A stretch of DNA of 64,000 nt from HXMU1420-13 sp965228545 (GTDB taxonomy: Bacteria; Bacteroidota; Rhodothermia; Balneolales; Balneolaceae), in contig OZ245822.1 in NCBI GenBank assembly GCA_965228545.1, positions 1,426,001 through 1,490,000 on the forward strand, in the 5' to 3' direction. A program made the position numbers and the translations under genes. Positions 17,314 through 25,095 of the stretch are shown here, one piece after another (the stretch's first letter is position 1; every line of letters begins with the position of its first letter). Under the pieces are notes generated by a model. The model ran no database searches, was not told the origin of the DNA, and worked only from the letters and a program-made list of their open reading frames with translations.

Positions 17314-18849
17314 ATGAAACCCTATACAGAAATACCAAAAATAAAAGCGCGTAATGAAGCATTGAAATTTGCAGTAACGACACTTACTAAGAATCGTTAC
17401 AGGGCTAGTATTGCAAGAAAATCATATGTAAGAGATATTAAGGAATACCTTCAAACAAAAGGTTCTAAATATGATCAGGAAATTTCATCTTTGTTAAGTA
17501 ATGATGAAATTACTCGTTGGGAAACTTTTTACGAATCGATAATTCGCAAGAAGAGACCAAACCAATTGCGAGTAGCCTATCTAAGTGGACCTAATCCAGA
17601 AAATGACATAGCAGTCTTAGTTGAGAATGGAATTCTACCTGAAAACATATGGGCTTTTGAATCAGATAATAAGACATATAGCAAGGCCATAATAGCTGCC
17701 CTCGATTCTCATTTTCCATTTATAAAGCTTTATAAAGGGCGGATTGAAACGTATCTGAAAACACTCCCTTTCAAATTTGATATCATATACTTAGATTTCT
17801 GTGGAACACTCACGAGTTCTAGAACACTTTCCGTGGTTCGAGACATCTTTTATCATCAAAAACTCGATACATTAGGGATTATAATTACAAATTTCAGCCT
17901 CCCAGGAAAAGATAACTCTCAAAATCTATCATATCGAAAACAAATTAATCAATTAGCCGCCAATTACTTATTTCCTAAACCTTTCACGGAGAGATTAAAT
18001 GGTTTGGGTGGTGGCTATACAGAATCAGCGGAATGTCACGGTATATATCCAGAAGAGTTTGTCAAAATTGCCAGGCGTAATGAGTCAACTTTTTACAGTC
18101 AACTAATCACCAGAGTACTTTATGACCTGCCAAGTATTATAATTCCGTATCAAAGACTTGCAGGTGATAGTTCAATAAACAAACTGTTTTTCAAGAACTT
18201 TACGAAGGACTCTTTCGATGCTGATTATGATGATGATTTAGTCTGTTTTCCCAACGAAAATGCTTTGGTTTGGGGACTTTCAGACTTCATTATAGATGAT
18301 CCAGCGTTTTCTGATTTTTTTGAAAAATTCAAAAACCAATTATCAATTGAAAGCAATCATCAAAAACTTTTAGAGAAAATTGAACTTGTCAGTTACTTCA
18401 TTACAGCAAGGATGCAAGATGACTTACTCACCGATAGGCTAGAGAGAATTAAGAAGGGATGGCGAATAAGAGATAAATACATTTTCTGCGATGTTTTCAT
18501 GTTTCATCAACTCAAGGATATTTTAACTGGACAGCTAACAAGTCCATACTTCTATAATGTTAAATACACTAAGAGATGGACTTACAAGGCAAAATCAACA
18601 GACATGTTTATGGATCTCATTACTTACGATGAATGTAGGTACATTTTTGATTGGATGCCGACCCTTGATATGTTCGAAGAAGGAGTTGAAGATTGGGATA
18701 GACAATTGTCGTTGAGATTTGCTATGGACAGCGTCTCAAAGCAGCGAAGATGGTACAACGATGAATTCTTTTCTGGAACTGCAGTTGTAGATCAAGGAAT
18801 AAAAACCTTTGAAGCAAAAGAACTTCAAAAAAGAAAAAAGATAAAATAA
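17314..18849 (+). CDS. Unrecognised island protein with Rossmann/methyltransferase-like core
   Basis: A 511-residue soluble protein of unknown family. Residues 1-80 are basic and helical. Residues 85-195 look like a nucleotide- or SAM-binding Rossmann unit: LRVAYLSGPNPENDIAVLVENG (first strand and loop, 86-106), NIWAFESDNKTYSKAI with an acidic residue at the end of strand 2 (Glu116/Asp118), and FDIIYLDFCGTL (155-166), which sits where methyltransferases have their DPP/NPP-type motif. The C-terminal 300 residues are mostly helical with many aromatics (TKRWTYKAKSTDMFMDL, YIFDWMPTLDMF) and no known motif. No membrane segment. It sits alone between copy 2 of the island element and a repeat-like segment. 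AT-rich and probably acquired. A nucleic-acid methyltransferase-like activity is only a guess. Confidence 0.65.
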   Translation: MKPYTEIPKIKARNEALKFAVTTLTKNRYRASIARKSYVRDIKEYLQTKGSKYDQEISSLLSNDEITRWETFYESIIRKKRPNQLRVAYLSGPNPENDIAVLVENGILPENIWAFESDNKTYSKAIIAALDSHFPFIKLYKGRIETYLKTLPFKFDIIYLDFCGTLTSSRTLSVVRDIFYHQKLDTLGIIITNFSLPGKDNSQNLSYRKQINQLAANYLFPKPFTERLNGLGGGYTESAECHGIYPEEFVKIARRNESTFYSQLITRVLYDLPSIIIPYQRLAGDSSINKLFFKNFTKDSFDADYDDDLVCFPNENALVWGLSDFIIDDPAFSDFFEKFKNQLSIESNHQKLLEKIELVSYFITARMQDDLLTDRLERIKKGWRIRDKYIFCDVFMFHQLKDILTGQLTSPYFYNVKYTKRWTYKAKSTDMFMDLITYDECRYIFDWMPTLDMFEEGVEDWDRQLSLRFAMDSVSKQRRWYNDEFFSGTAVVDQGIKTFEAKELQKRKKIK

Positions 18850-18978
18850 CTATGCACAACAATGTGTATAAAACATTGGGCAGACAGTAGTTTCCGTAAG
18901 TTTTCGGCACTTATTAAGCTTGGTTTCGGGCGGACAATTAAGTGATCTGATATGCCCTACGTTTCATACCAGAAACCG
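18850..18978. other. Structured intergenic segment (GCACAACAATGTGTATAAAACATT)
   Basis: The 129 bases between two convergent genes begin TGCACAACAATGTGTATAAA and contain partly complementary arms (GGGCAGACAG near 18878 and CTGATATGCCC near 18947) plus the GGCGGACAATTAAGTG word. I believe sequences opening GCACAACAATGT often follow single genes in bacterial gene-cassette and accessory regions, but I cannot verify a match here. No T-run, so not a simple terminator. Confidence 0.35.
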
Positions 18979-20058
18979 CTACCCCACCTTCGATATCTCC
19001 CAAAGTTCCACTTCCTCATTAGCCCGCCAGCTTTGGTTTCGTTTAGTCTTTTTGGAAGCTGATTTCACTCTTTTTTTATAACAATTTTCCAACTTGTAGC
19101 GCCCACCATTTGCTATTTCTTTTTCAATGGGATGCTCTTTTGCCGCACCCGTTATTTGCGCTAAATTTGAAAATAATAGCACGATTCTTCCATCAGGTAA
19201 CAGTCGTTCTTTGGCCGAAGAAAAGAACTCTTCAAATAACGTTTCGTGGTAGTACATAGCTTCATCGAGCCTGTTCAGGTCATGCGATTTTGGCAACCAA
19301 GGTGGATTAAAAACGATCAGTTCGGTTTCTTTATCCCACTTACCAAATAGATTTCCATGATCTAATTCAATCTTTCTGGACAACTTGGTATCGCCCATAA
19401 ATTCTTTTAAACCAATAATCGCATTCTGGTTAACATCAGTCCCGTACACCTTCTGGAAGCCATATTTCATCATTTGTAACGAGAGTACTCCACTTCCTAT
19501 ACCAATATCTATTGCTGATTTTTTTGGTCCATTATACCGTTTAAGCCAGTTGTCAAAAACAATCAGATGATCAAAACGAGTTGGGAAATACACTCCGTAA
19601 TATGGATGAATTTTATTCCGCAGCACAGGAATTGAAACTCCTTTAATGTACCATTGCCCGGCACTGTTTAACCCTTGGATTTGCGGGAGTGACAAATAGA
19701 ATTGTTTCGATTCCGGATATAATTTTTCCAGCCAACCTATTGCAGGAGCCTTTTTAACTGCCAACGAATGATTTTTGATTTCCATCAAAATGAGGTTAGA
19801 CAGTTTTTGATATTTAGCCCGATACTCCCTTTGTTCCAGAAAACTCTTATTGGGTAAGCTCTTATTGGGTAAGCTCTTATTAAGATGCTCTTTCAACTCT
19901 TTTAGAAGTAACAATCCGCTACTATAATAATCTGCGATTATAACATGATTATCTGCTTTTAAAGACTCAATCGCAGATTCTACATCAACAGATTTATGAA
20001 AGTGCAGAGCATTTTTTTTAGGTCGGACAGGTACCGGCTTGATTACTTCTGGAATCAT
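18979..20058 (-). CDS. Class I SAM-dependent methyltransferase (PrmC/MTS-like domain)
   Basis: A 359-residue protein whose second half is a methyltransferase domain: AIDIGIGSGVLSLQMMK (SAM-binding glycine loop, about residues 190-206), VYGTDVNQNAI (acidic residue binding ribose), and LIVFNPPWLPKS, the NPPW/Y motif of N-methylating enzymes acting on glutamine or nucleobases. The N-terminal 150 residues are family-unspecific. They include a 5-residue in-frame repeat KSLPN/KSLPN encoded by a 15-bp tandem duplication (CTCTTATTGGGTAAG on the plus strand at 19844 and 19859). Transcribed opposite to its neighbours, with its own upstream region. The target (protein, rRNA or small molecule) is unknown. 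Confidence 0.82.
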   Translation of the reverse strand: MIPEVIKPVPVRPKKNALHFHKSVDVESAIESLKADNHVIIADYYSSGLLLLKELKEHLNKSLPNKSLPNKSFLEQREYRAKYQKLSNLILMEIKNHSLAVKKAPAIGWLEKLYPESKQFYLSLPQIQGLNSAGQWYIKGVSIPVLRNKIHPYYGVYFPTRFDHLIVFDNWLKRYNGPKKSAIDIGIGSGVLSLQMMKYGFQKVYGTDVNQNAIIGLKEFMGDTKLSRKIELDHGNLFGKWDKETELIVFNPPWLPKSHDLNRLDEAMYYHETLFEEFFSSAKERLLPDGRIVLLFSNLAQITGAAKEHPIEKEIANGGRYKLENCYKKRVKSASKKTKRNQSWRANEEVELWEISKVG

Positions 20059-20163
20059 TGTTGATTGCCTTAAGATAGATTGGGTTGAGAAAAGCTTCTT
20101 TCAATTCAATGTACATCTATTGTAGATCAAGTATCTCTTGATTAACGAAGTAGACAGAATCTG

Positions 20164-20192
20164 TTTACACTTTAGAAAGTAAATTTACACTT
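20164..20192. promoter_or_regulatory. Direct repeats TTTACACTT upstream of the methyltransferase gene
   Basis: TTTACACTT occurs at 20164-20172 and again at 20184-20192, 20 bases apart (two helical turns, same face), about 105 bases upstream of the minus-strand methyltransferase start. This spacing is usual for repressor or activator half sites, but no regulator is assigned. Confidence 0.3.
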
Positions 20193-20250
20193 CATCCATG
20201 ATTGAAGCTTTAAGCTACTTCTTGTGCGAACTTTTGCCTGAAATTAAGTC

Positions 20251-20889
20251 GGACACATTCTACCCGTTGGAGTACTGAATGTAGTAAATGGATTTGGAGT
20301 AGAAGCAGGAAAACCGCTGGCTTCAAGTCCGCACGTAGAAAAAGTAGCTTTTACCGGCGAAACCACTATAGAACAACTGATTATGTAATATGCGGCAAAA
20401 AATATCACTCCGGTTACCCTCGAGTTAGGTGGAAAATCACCCAATATCTTTCTCTCTAATGTGATGGATGCCGACGACGACTTTTTGGATAAATGCATCG
20501 AAGGTGCGGTGATGTTTGCTCTTAACCAAGGTGAAGTGTGTACCTGTCCTTTCCGAATGCTTGTCTAGGAAGAAATTTTTGGTCCGTTTGTGTGCGTAAC
20601 CACCTTCAAAGATGAAGCCGAAGCTTTACAAATAGCCAACGACACGCTGTTTGGACTAGACGCAGGAGTGTGGACTCGTGATGCGCATCAGGCGTACAAC
20701 ATTTCACGCGAAATTAAAGCCGGTCGTGTTTGGGTGAATTGCTACCACCTCTATCCTGCTCATGCACCATTTGGTGGATATAAAAAATCAGGAATTGGGC
20801 GCGAAACTCATAAAATGATGCTCAATCATTATCGTCAGACCAAAAACATGCTTATTTCTTACGATAAGAAAGCTATGGGCTTCTTCTAA
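20251..20889 (+). pseudogene. Aldehyde dehydrogenase pseudogene (AldB/ExaC type)
   Basis: Remnant of an NAD-dependent aldehyde dehydrogenase. One frame runs through 213 codons without frameshift: LNVVNGFGVEAGKPLASS, VAFTGETT, VTLELGGKSPNIF (the catalytic-base Glu), NQGEVCTCP (the catalytic Cys), EEIFGPFVCVTTF and the family ending HAPFGGYKKSGIGRE..KAMGFF. Three defects are visible. The N-terminal half, about 200 residues including the first part of the NAD fold, is absent. TAA at 20386-20388 and TAG at 20566-20568 interrupt it, both where the family normally has Gln. About 80 residues are missing between CPFRMLV and EEIFGP, as if deleted between two QE-containing segments. The intact gene normally stands before DUF779, as it does here. 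Confidence 0.93.
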
Positions 20890-20901
20890 CTCGTAAAAGA
20901 A

Positions 20902-21246
20902 ATGACTGACAGAGTTGAGGTAACCGACGCAGCTACAAAAGTAATCCTGCAATTGCGGGAACAGTACGGCCCTCTGATGTTTCTTCAGAGTGGCGGTTGC
21001 TGCGACGGCTCTTCCCCGATGTGTTTTCCGGTTGGAGAATTTCTGATCGATCAATATAATGTGTTATTAGGATAGATTGCTGATTGCGAATTTTACATGT
21101 CTGCCGATCAGTTCGAATACTGGAAACATACACAATTAACCATTGATGTAACCGAAGGCAGAGGCGCCGGTTTTTCGGTAGAAGCTCCGCTCGGACTTCG
21201 ATTTGTAACCGTTTCCCAATTATTTGATCAATCGGAACTTGAGTAA
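20902..21246 (+). pseudogene. DUF779 family gene interrupted by one stop codon
   Basis: The 115-codon frame starts at ATG 20902 (MTDRVEVTDAATKVILQLRE) and has the DUF779 signature FLQSGGCCDGSSPMCFPVGEF, FYMSADQFEYWKHTQLTIDV and RGAGFSVEAPLGLRF. It is full length but cut by TAG at 21073-21075, in a position (GDVLLGQ in relatives) where Gln is expected. DUF779 proteins are nearly always encoded next to ExaC/AldB-type aldehyde dehydrogenases, which supports the upstream pseudogene call. Otherwise the reading frame is undamaged, so decay is recent or the stop is a single point mutation. Confidence 0.9.
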
Positions 21247-21289
21247 TTGGAGAGAAACGTCTAAACCCTATATATCTAAGAAATTCTAA

Positions 21290-21320
21290 AGCCCGAGATT
21301 TGATCGTTTCGGGCTTTTTG
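21290..21320 (+). terminator. Intrinsic terminator of the dead ALDH-DUF779 operon
   Basis: AGCCCGAGA (from 21290) pairs with TTTCGGGCT and is followed by TTTTTG and further T-runs. It lies about 45 bases after the DUF779 stop codon and is intact although both genes are broken. Confidence 0.85.
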
Positions 21321-21330
21321 TTTTTTGATT

Positions 21331-21660
21331 TTTTATGAACTTATGAACCTCGATATAATTTGTTCGATAAATTTTTTTATAAATGATGAATGTTAAGTTT
21401 TGAATGTTAAATGGGAAGATTGTTTATGCGAGTAGTCTGGGATTTAGCAAAACTAACTCGGTTTTAATCGATGTGGTAATTGCTAGAATTACGAGTAAGG
21501 AATAGAGAATTTCGAAATACGAAATAATTCTTAGCCAAATTAGTGGTCAAAAGGGAATGTCACTGCTTCATTAATGCCACCAATAGGAGATTGCGTCGTT
21601 GATAACAGCTTGAAGCTTCAAATGGATAAAACACAAACTCTAGGTAAGATATTTTAAACA
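21331..21660. other. AT-rich non-coding stretch with remnant similar to 17011-17126
   Basis: No open frame of note. The last 120 bases (21541-21660: AGTGGTCAAAAGGG, TCACTGCTTCATTAATG, GCGTCGTTGATAACAGC, CTTCAAATGGATA) can be aligned by eye with 17011-17126. Both stretches lead straight into copies of the island hairpin element, so the repeated unit is longer than the hairpin alone. Confidence 0.45.
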
Positions 21661-21772
21661 ATAATTTTAAGAATAAGCTGATATTTGTACTTAGAAATTA
21701 AATCGTATTTATTCATCATATTCTAATTAAATAGCAGGATATAATGAATAGAGTCCAGCATATTCCAATATC
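21661..21772 (+). repeat. Island element copy 3: hairpin upstream of the sigma factor gene
   Basis: ATAATTTTAAGAATAAGCTGATATTTGTACTT leads to a left arm TATTCATCATATTCT (21710-21724) and right arm AGGATATAATGAATA (21736-21750), 13 of 15 positions complementary. AGCATATTCCAATAT follows, as in copy 2. It ends about 115 bases before the ECF sigma factor start. Confidence 0.78.
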
Positions 21773-21885
21773 AGAGATGAACTCACTCTATTCTTCGTTA
21801 ATATGAAAATGCTTCCTTATTAAAAATAAATATGTGGAATGTGTAATAAAGTAGAAATACTGCCACAAACTAAATAAAAAGATAA

Positions 21886-22380
21886 ATGAGCAGCGACTTT
21901 TATATACATTTTATACAACCCCAGGCAGGGATCATTATCAAAATTTGTCGGGCATACAGCGATTCTCAAGAAGATTTTGAAGATTTATACCAGGAAGTTT
22001 GTTTACAAATTTGGAGAACTAGGGATAATTTCCTGAAAAACTCAGCATGGTCTACTTGGGTTTATCGAATTTCTTTGAATGTTTGCATGACATTTAGAAA
22101 AAAAGAAGCTAAGAGGGCGAATCGTTCAACTTCCTTAGATGCAGTTCCAGATGTATTAAATAATGATTCATGTACTTTTCAAGAAGAGTCGCTAACCCTT
22201 CTTTATACTGCAATTAAACAGCTTTCTGATGTAGACAGAGCTATCATCCTTTTATATCTCGAAGAAAATACGTACAAGGAAATTGCAGAAATAATGGGGA
22301 CGAATTACAACAATATTGGGGTGAGAATTCAGCGTATTAAACAAAAACTAAAAAAACTAATAGGTAAGCATAATGGATAA
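21886..22380 (+). CDS. ECF-type RNA polymerase sigma factor
   Basis: A 164-residue sigma-70 family factor with only regions 2 and 4. Region 2 includes DFEDLYQEVCLQIWRTRDNF and WSTWVYRISLNVCMTFRKKEAKR (promoter -10 recognition and melting). Region 4 includes LSDVDRAIILLYLEENTYKEIAEIMGTNYNNIGVRIQRIKQKLKK, a helix-turn-helix for the -35 element. It directs RNA polymerase to a small regulon, probably in response to an envelope signal, given that the overlapping downstream gene encodes a membrane protein. Start codons and codon use are AT-rich as in the rest of the island. Copy 3 of the island element precedes it. Confidence 0.92.
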   Translation: MSSDFYIHFIQPQAGIIIKICRAYSDSQEDFEDLYQEVCLQIWRTRDNFLKNSAWSTWVYRISLNVCMTFRKKEAKRANRSTSLDAVPDVLNNDSCTFQEESLTLLYTAIKQLSDVDRAIILLYLEENTYKEIAEIMGTNYNNIGVRIQRIKQKLKKLIGKHNG

Positions 22381-22993
22381 ATCAATTGAAAGTATCTGGA
22401 AAAATGGATTTGCAAGCGAACAACTCACTATTCCAACAGTAGAAAAATTATATAATCGAAAATCCGTCTCTTATACAGAAAAAATGATTGCTCGTTTTAA
22501 AAAGGAAATAATGGCTTTAATCCCATTGGCTGTATTTTTGTTTCTTATCAATATCTTCTTAGAAAATGATAATGCAATTATTTGGGGGCTTATTAGTTCT
22601 ATTCCCTGTCTTATTTGGTATTTCATTGGAAAAGCTCAGTTAAAATCATTACGTGATATTGATTACAAATCGAACTCGTTTGACTATTTAATTTCGATCA
22701 GGTTCAAATTAAATTCGATTCAGAAATTCAATAAAAAATTAGCTATATCTAGTATTCCAATACTAGTATTGCCATTACTTTTATATACCTACTATAACCA
22801 GGCCGGAAAAACGATAAGTGAAATATTTGGGATTGCCGGATTAAATTATCCTACCATAACGATTTTTTTAATTCTTCCCATACTTACGCTTGCAGCATTT
22901 GTTATAGCTCAAATTCAATTTAAAAGAGTAGCCAACAGAACAACCGTAGGTATTGATGAATTAATTAGTGAAATGGATGAATTAAGAAAATAA
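22373..22993 (+). CDS. Membrane protein paired with the ECF sigma factor, possible anti-sigma
   Basis: A 206-residue protein overlapping the sigma factor gene by eight bases, hence translationally coupled. It has a cytosolic N-terminus of about 48 residues (SIESIWKNGFASEQLTIPTVEKLYNRKS), two hydrophobic segments (ALIPLAVFLFLINIFL and AIIWGLISSIPCLIWYFIG), a polar loop, and two more (ISSIPILVLPLLLYTYY and TIFLILPILTLAAFVIA), then a charged tail VGIDELISEMDELRK. No zinc-type HxxxCxxC anti-sigma motif is seen. By position and topology it is the likely regulator of the sigma factor, but that role is inferred. Confidence 0.75.
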   Translation: MDKSIESIWKNGFASEQLTIPTVEKLYNRKSVSYTEKMIARFKKEIMALIPLAVFLFLINIFLENDNAIIWGLISSIPCLIWYFIGKAQLKSLRDIDYKSNSFDYLISIRFKLNSIQKFNKKLAISSIPILVLPLLLYTYYNQAGKTISEIFGIAGLNYPTITIFLILPILTLAAFVIAQIQFKRVANRTTVGIDELISEMDELRK

Positions 22994-23011
22994 CGAGCTT
23001 AACATTCATAA

Positions 23012-23040
23012 TATAAGCGGCTATAAATAAACCGCTTATA
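23012..23040 (+). terminator. Hairpin after the sigma factor operon
   Basis: TATAAGCGG (23012-23020) pairs perfectly with CCGCTTATA (23032-23040), with an 11-base loop. The following run is AT-rich (TTAATTATTTACTATTTTT) but not a pure T tract. In the 331-base gap 22994-23324 nothing else is seen; a 65-codon frame at 23112-23309 lacks protein character. Confidence 0.6.
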
Positions 23041-23324
23041 TTAATTATTTACTATTTTTAGGAATTCAGAGCATCTATAAAAAAAATTGCCAATAAGAAT
23101 TAGTATTTCTGTTGCTTCTAGATCAAATCAGTAAAGATCGAGATTTTTTATTTAAATTTTATTGGCTTATATACACACTGAGGCAAACATCCAGCTTGTT
23201 CAAAACCAACAAAACGCATTCAGTTTACATAACAGCATACTTTAATACTTGGTCAATAATGGCTTTTTCTTTTCTTATTATGGATTTAGTATCATCCTCC
23301 CCTAACTAAATCCATCCAAACTTT

Positions 23325-25004
23325 ATGCATTTCAGAAAGTTACTCGCGCTACTCGCAATCCTACTGTTTTCCGTATCTATAAACGCTCAGGTGTATCATC
23401 AAAACGGAATGGTGGTTTCTGATAATCAAATTGCCTCGGAAGTTGGTGCGGAAATCCTTGAACAAGGTGGAAATGCTATGGATGCTACCGTAGCAACCGC
23501 ACTCGCTTTAGCTGTAGTTCACCCGCAGGCCGGAAATATCGGCGGTGGTGGCTTTATCGTGTATCTGGATGCTGAGGGTTCTTCAACGACATTCGATTTT
23601 CGGGAAAAAGCGCCCCTTGCTGCCACCGAAGATATGTTTATGGATGAAAACGGGGAATATATTCCCATGATTAACCACAATGGCTTGCTGGCAGTTGGAG
23701 TACCCGGAACTGTTGCAGGATTATGGAAAGCTCATCAAAAAGCAGGACGTATGCCATGGGCCGATTTAGTGCAACCTGCGGTGGAGCTGGCTGAAAATGG
23801 ATTCCCGCTAAGTTTTGCTTTGGCCCAACATGCAGAGCGTTATTACAACTCCAACGAAGATGAGTTCATGCGTATGTTTTATACCGATGAAGATGGAAAC
23901 CTGCTCGGATTCGGAGATATCTGGAAACAACCGGAACTCGCTGAAACGCTAAAACGAATTCGGGATAACGGTCATGACGGATTTTACAAGGGCGAAACAG
24001 CCCGACTTCTAGCAAAACACATGGCCGAAAACGGTGGGATTATTACGGAAGAAGATTTAGCGAAATATGAAGCTATAGAACGTACACCCGTGACGGGAAC
24101 CTATAAAGATTACGACATCTTTTCTATGCCTCCTCCCTCTTCCGGTGGGGCAAGCCTCATCCAAATGATGAATATGATGGAACAAGTAAACTGGGACGAG
24201 ATCGAATTTAATTCTACTGAATATGTGCATATTGTGGCTGAATGTATGCGTAGAGCCTACGCCGATCGTGCCGAACACATGGGTGATCCTGACTTTAATC
24301 CCGACATGCCGATTGATCGTTTGATCTCCAAAGAACATGCACAAAACCGATTTTCGAATATTGATTGGGAAAAAGCTTCCCCGAGTGATTCATCAAATTT
24401 CGGACAACTTTATGATGGTAAAAGCACCACGCATTTCTCTGTTATTGATAAAGAAGGGAACGCTGTTTCACTAACCTACACCTTGGAATGGAGTTATGGA
24501 GCCCGTACCGGATCTTCTGAATTAGGATTCATCCTAAATAACGAAATGGGAGATTTCAATCCCGTTCCCGGAGAAACGAATTCGCGTGGTCGTATTGGTT
24601 CCGATCCTAATCTGATTCGACCTGAAAAAAGAATGCTATCGAGCATGACGCCCACCATTATTGCCAAAGATGGAAAGCCGTACTTAATTATCGGAACTCC
24701 CGGCGGGCGGACCATTATCAACACGACCTTTCAAACGGTTTTGAATGTGCTCGAATTTGAAATGCCGCTGGATAAAGCCATAGAAGCAATGAAAATTCAT
24801 CACCAATGGCTTCCCGATCGCATTTTGTATGAAGGCGATTTACTCTCTCCTGACACCCGCAAAGCCCTGGAAGCGATGGGACATAATCTAGAGTCGCGCT
24901 ATCGCTTAGGGCGAATGATGGGCATAATCTGGGATCAGGAAAACGGTGTATTTATTGGTGCTTCCGATAGTTCCAGTCCTGACGGTGGGGTTGCCGGATA
25001 TTAG
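23325..25004 (+). CDS. ggt: Gamma-glutamyltransferase
   Basis: Exported N-terminal nucleophile hydrolase that cleaves gamma-glutamyl bonds (glutathione and others). The 559-residue precursor has a signal peptide (LLALLAILLFSVSINAQ). The large-subunit part shows GGNAMDATVATALALAVVHP and GNIGGGGFIVY, and PPSSGGASL is the substrate-loop motif. Self-cleavage is expected before Thr368 in STTHFSVIDKEGNAVSLTYTLE, giving a small subunit with the GSELGF-like region (TGSSELGFILNNEMGDF), SSMTPTI and GTPGGRTI (oxyanion-hole glycines). Length and motifs are complete. Followed by a terminator at 25037. Forms the first conserved gene to the right of the AT-rich island. Confidence 0.95.
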   Translation: MHFRKLLALLAILLFSVSINAQVYHQNGMVVSDNQIASEVGAEILEQGGNAMDATVATALALAVVHPQAGNIGGGGFIVYLDAEGSSTTFDFREKAPLAATEDMFMDENGEYIPMINHNGLLAVGVPGTVAGLWKAHQKAGRMPWADLVQPAVELAENGFPLSFALAQHAERYYNSNEDEFMRMFYTDEDGNLLGFGDIWKQPELAETLKRIRDNGHDGFYKGETARLLAKHMAENGGIITEEDLAKYEAIERTPVTGTYKDYDIFSMPPPSSGGASLIQMMNMMEQVNWDEIEFNSTEYVHIVAECMRRAYADRAEHMGDPDFNPDMPIDRLISKEHAQNRFSNIDWEKASPSDSSNFGQLYDGKSTTHFSVIDKEGNAVSLTYTLEWSYGARTGSSELGFILNNEMGDFNPVPGETNSRGRIGSDPNLIRPEKRMLSSMTPTIIAKDGKPYLIIGTPGGRTIINTTFQTVLNVLEFEMPLDKAIEAMKIHHQWLPDRILYEGDLLSPDTRKALEAMGHNLESRYRLGRMMGIIWDQENGVFIGASDSSSPDGGVAGY

Positions 25005-25036
25005 ATTGAAACATCAATTTATAATGATTGGAAGAG

Positions 25037-25071
25037 AAGGTTTTTCAGCAATTGTTGTGAAACCTTTTTTT
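25037..25071 (+). terminator. Intrinsic terminator after ggt
   Basis: AAGGTTT (25037-25043) pairs with AAACCTT (25060-25066) and runs into seven T. The loop is long (16 bases) but can close further. Confidence 0.75.
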
Positions 25072-25095
25072 ATTGATCCAAATTAATTTGTTCCT

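Noticed and set aside
20251..21246. Stop-codon reassignment to Gln
   Set aside because: TAA and TAG end many intact genes in the window, and the ALDH gene also lacks its N-terminus and an internal segment, so decay explains it better.
23112..23309. A 65-codon frame upstream of ggt
   Set aside because: No ATG start, no family, aromatic-rich random composition in an AT-rich gap.
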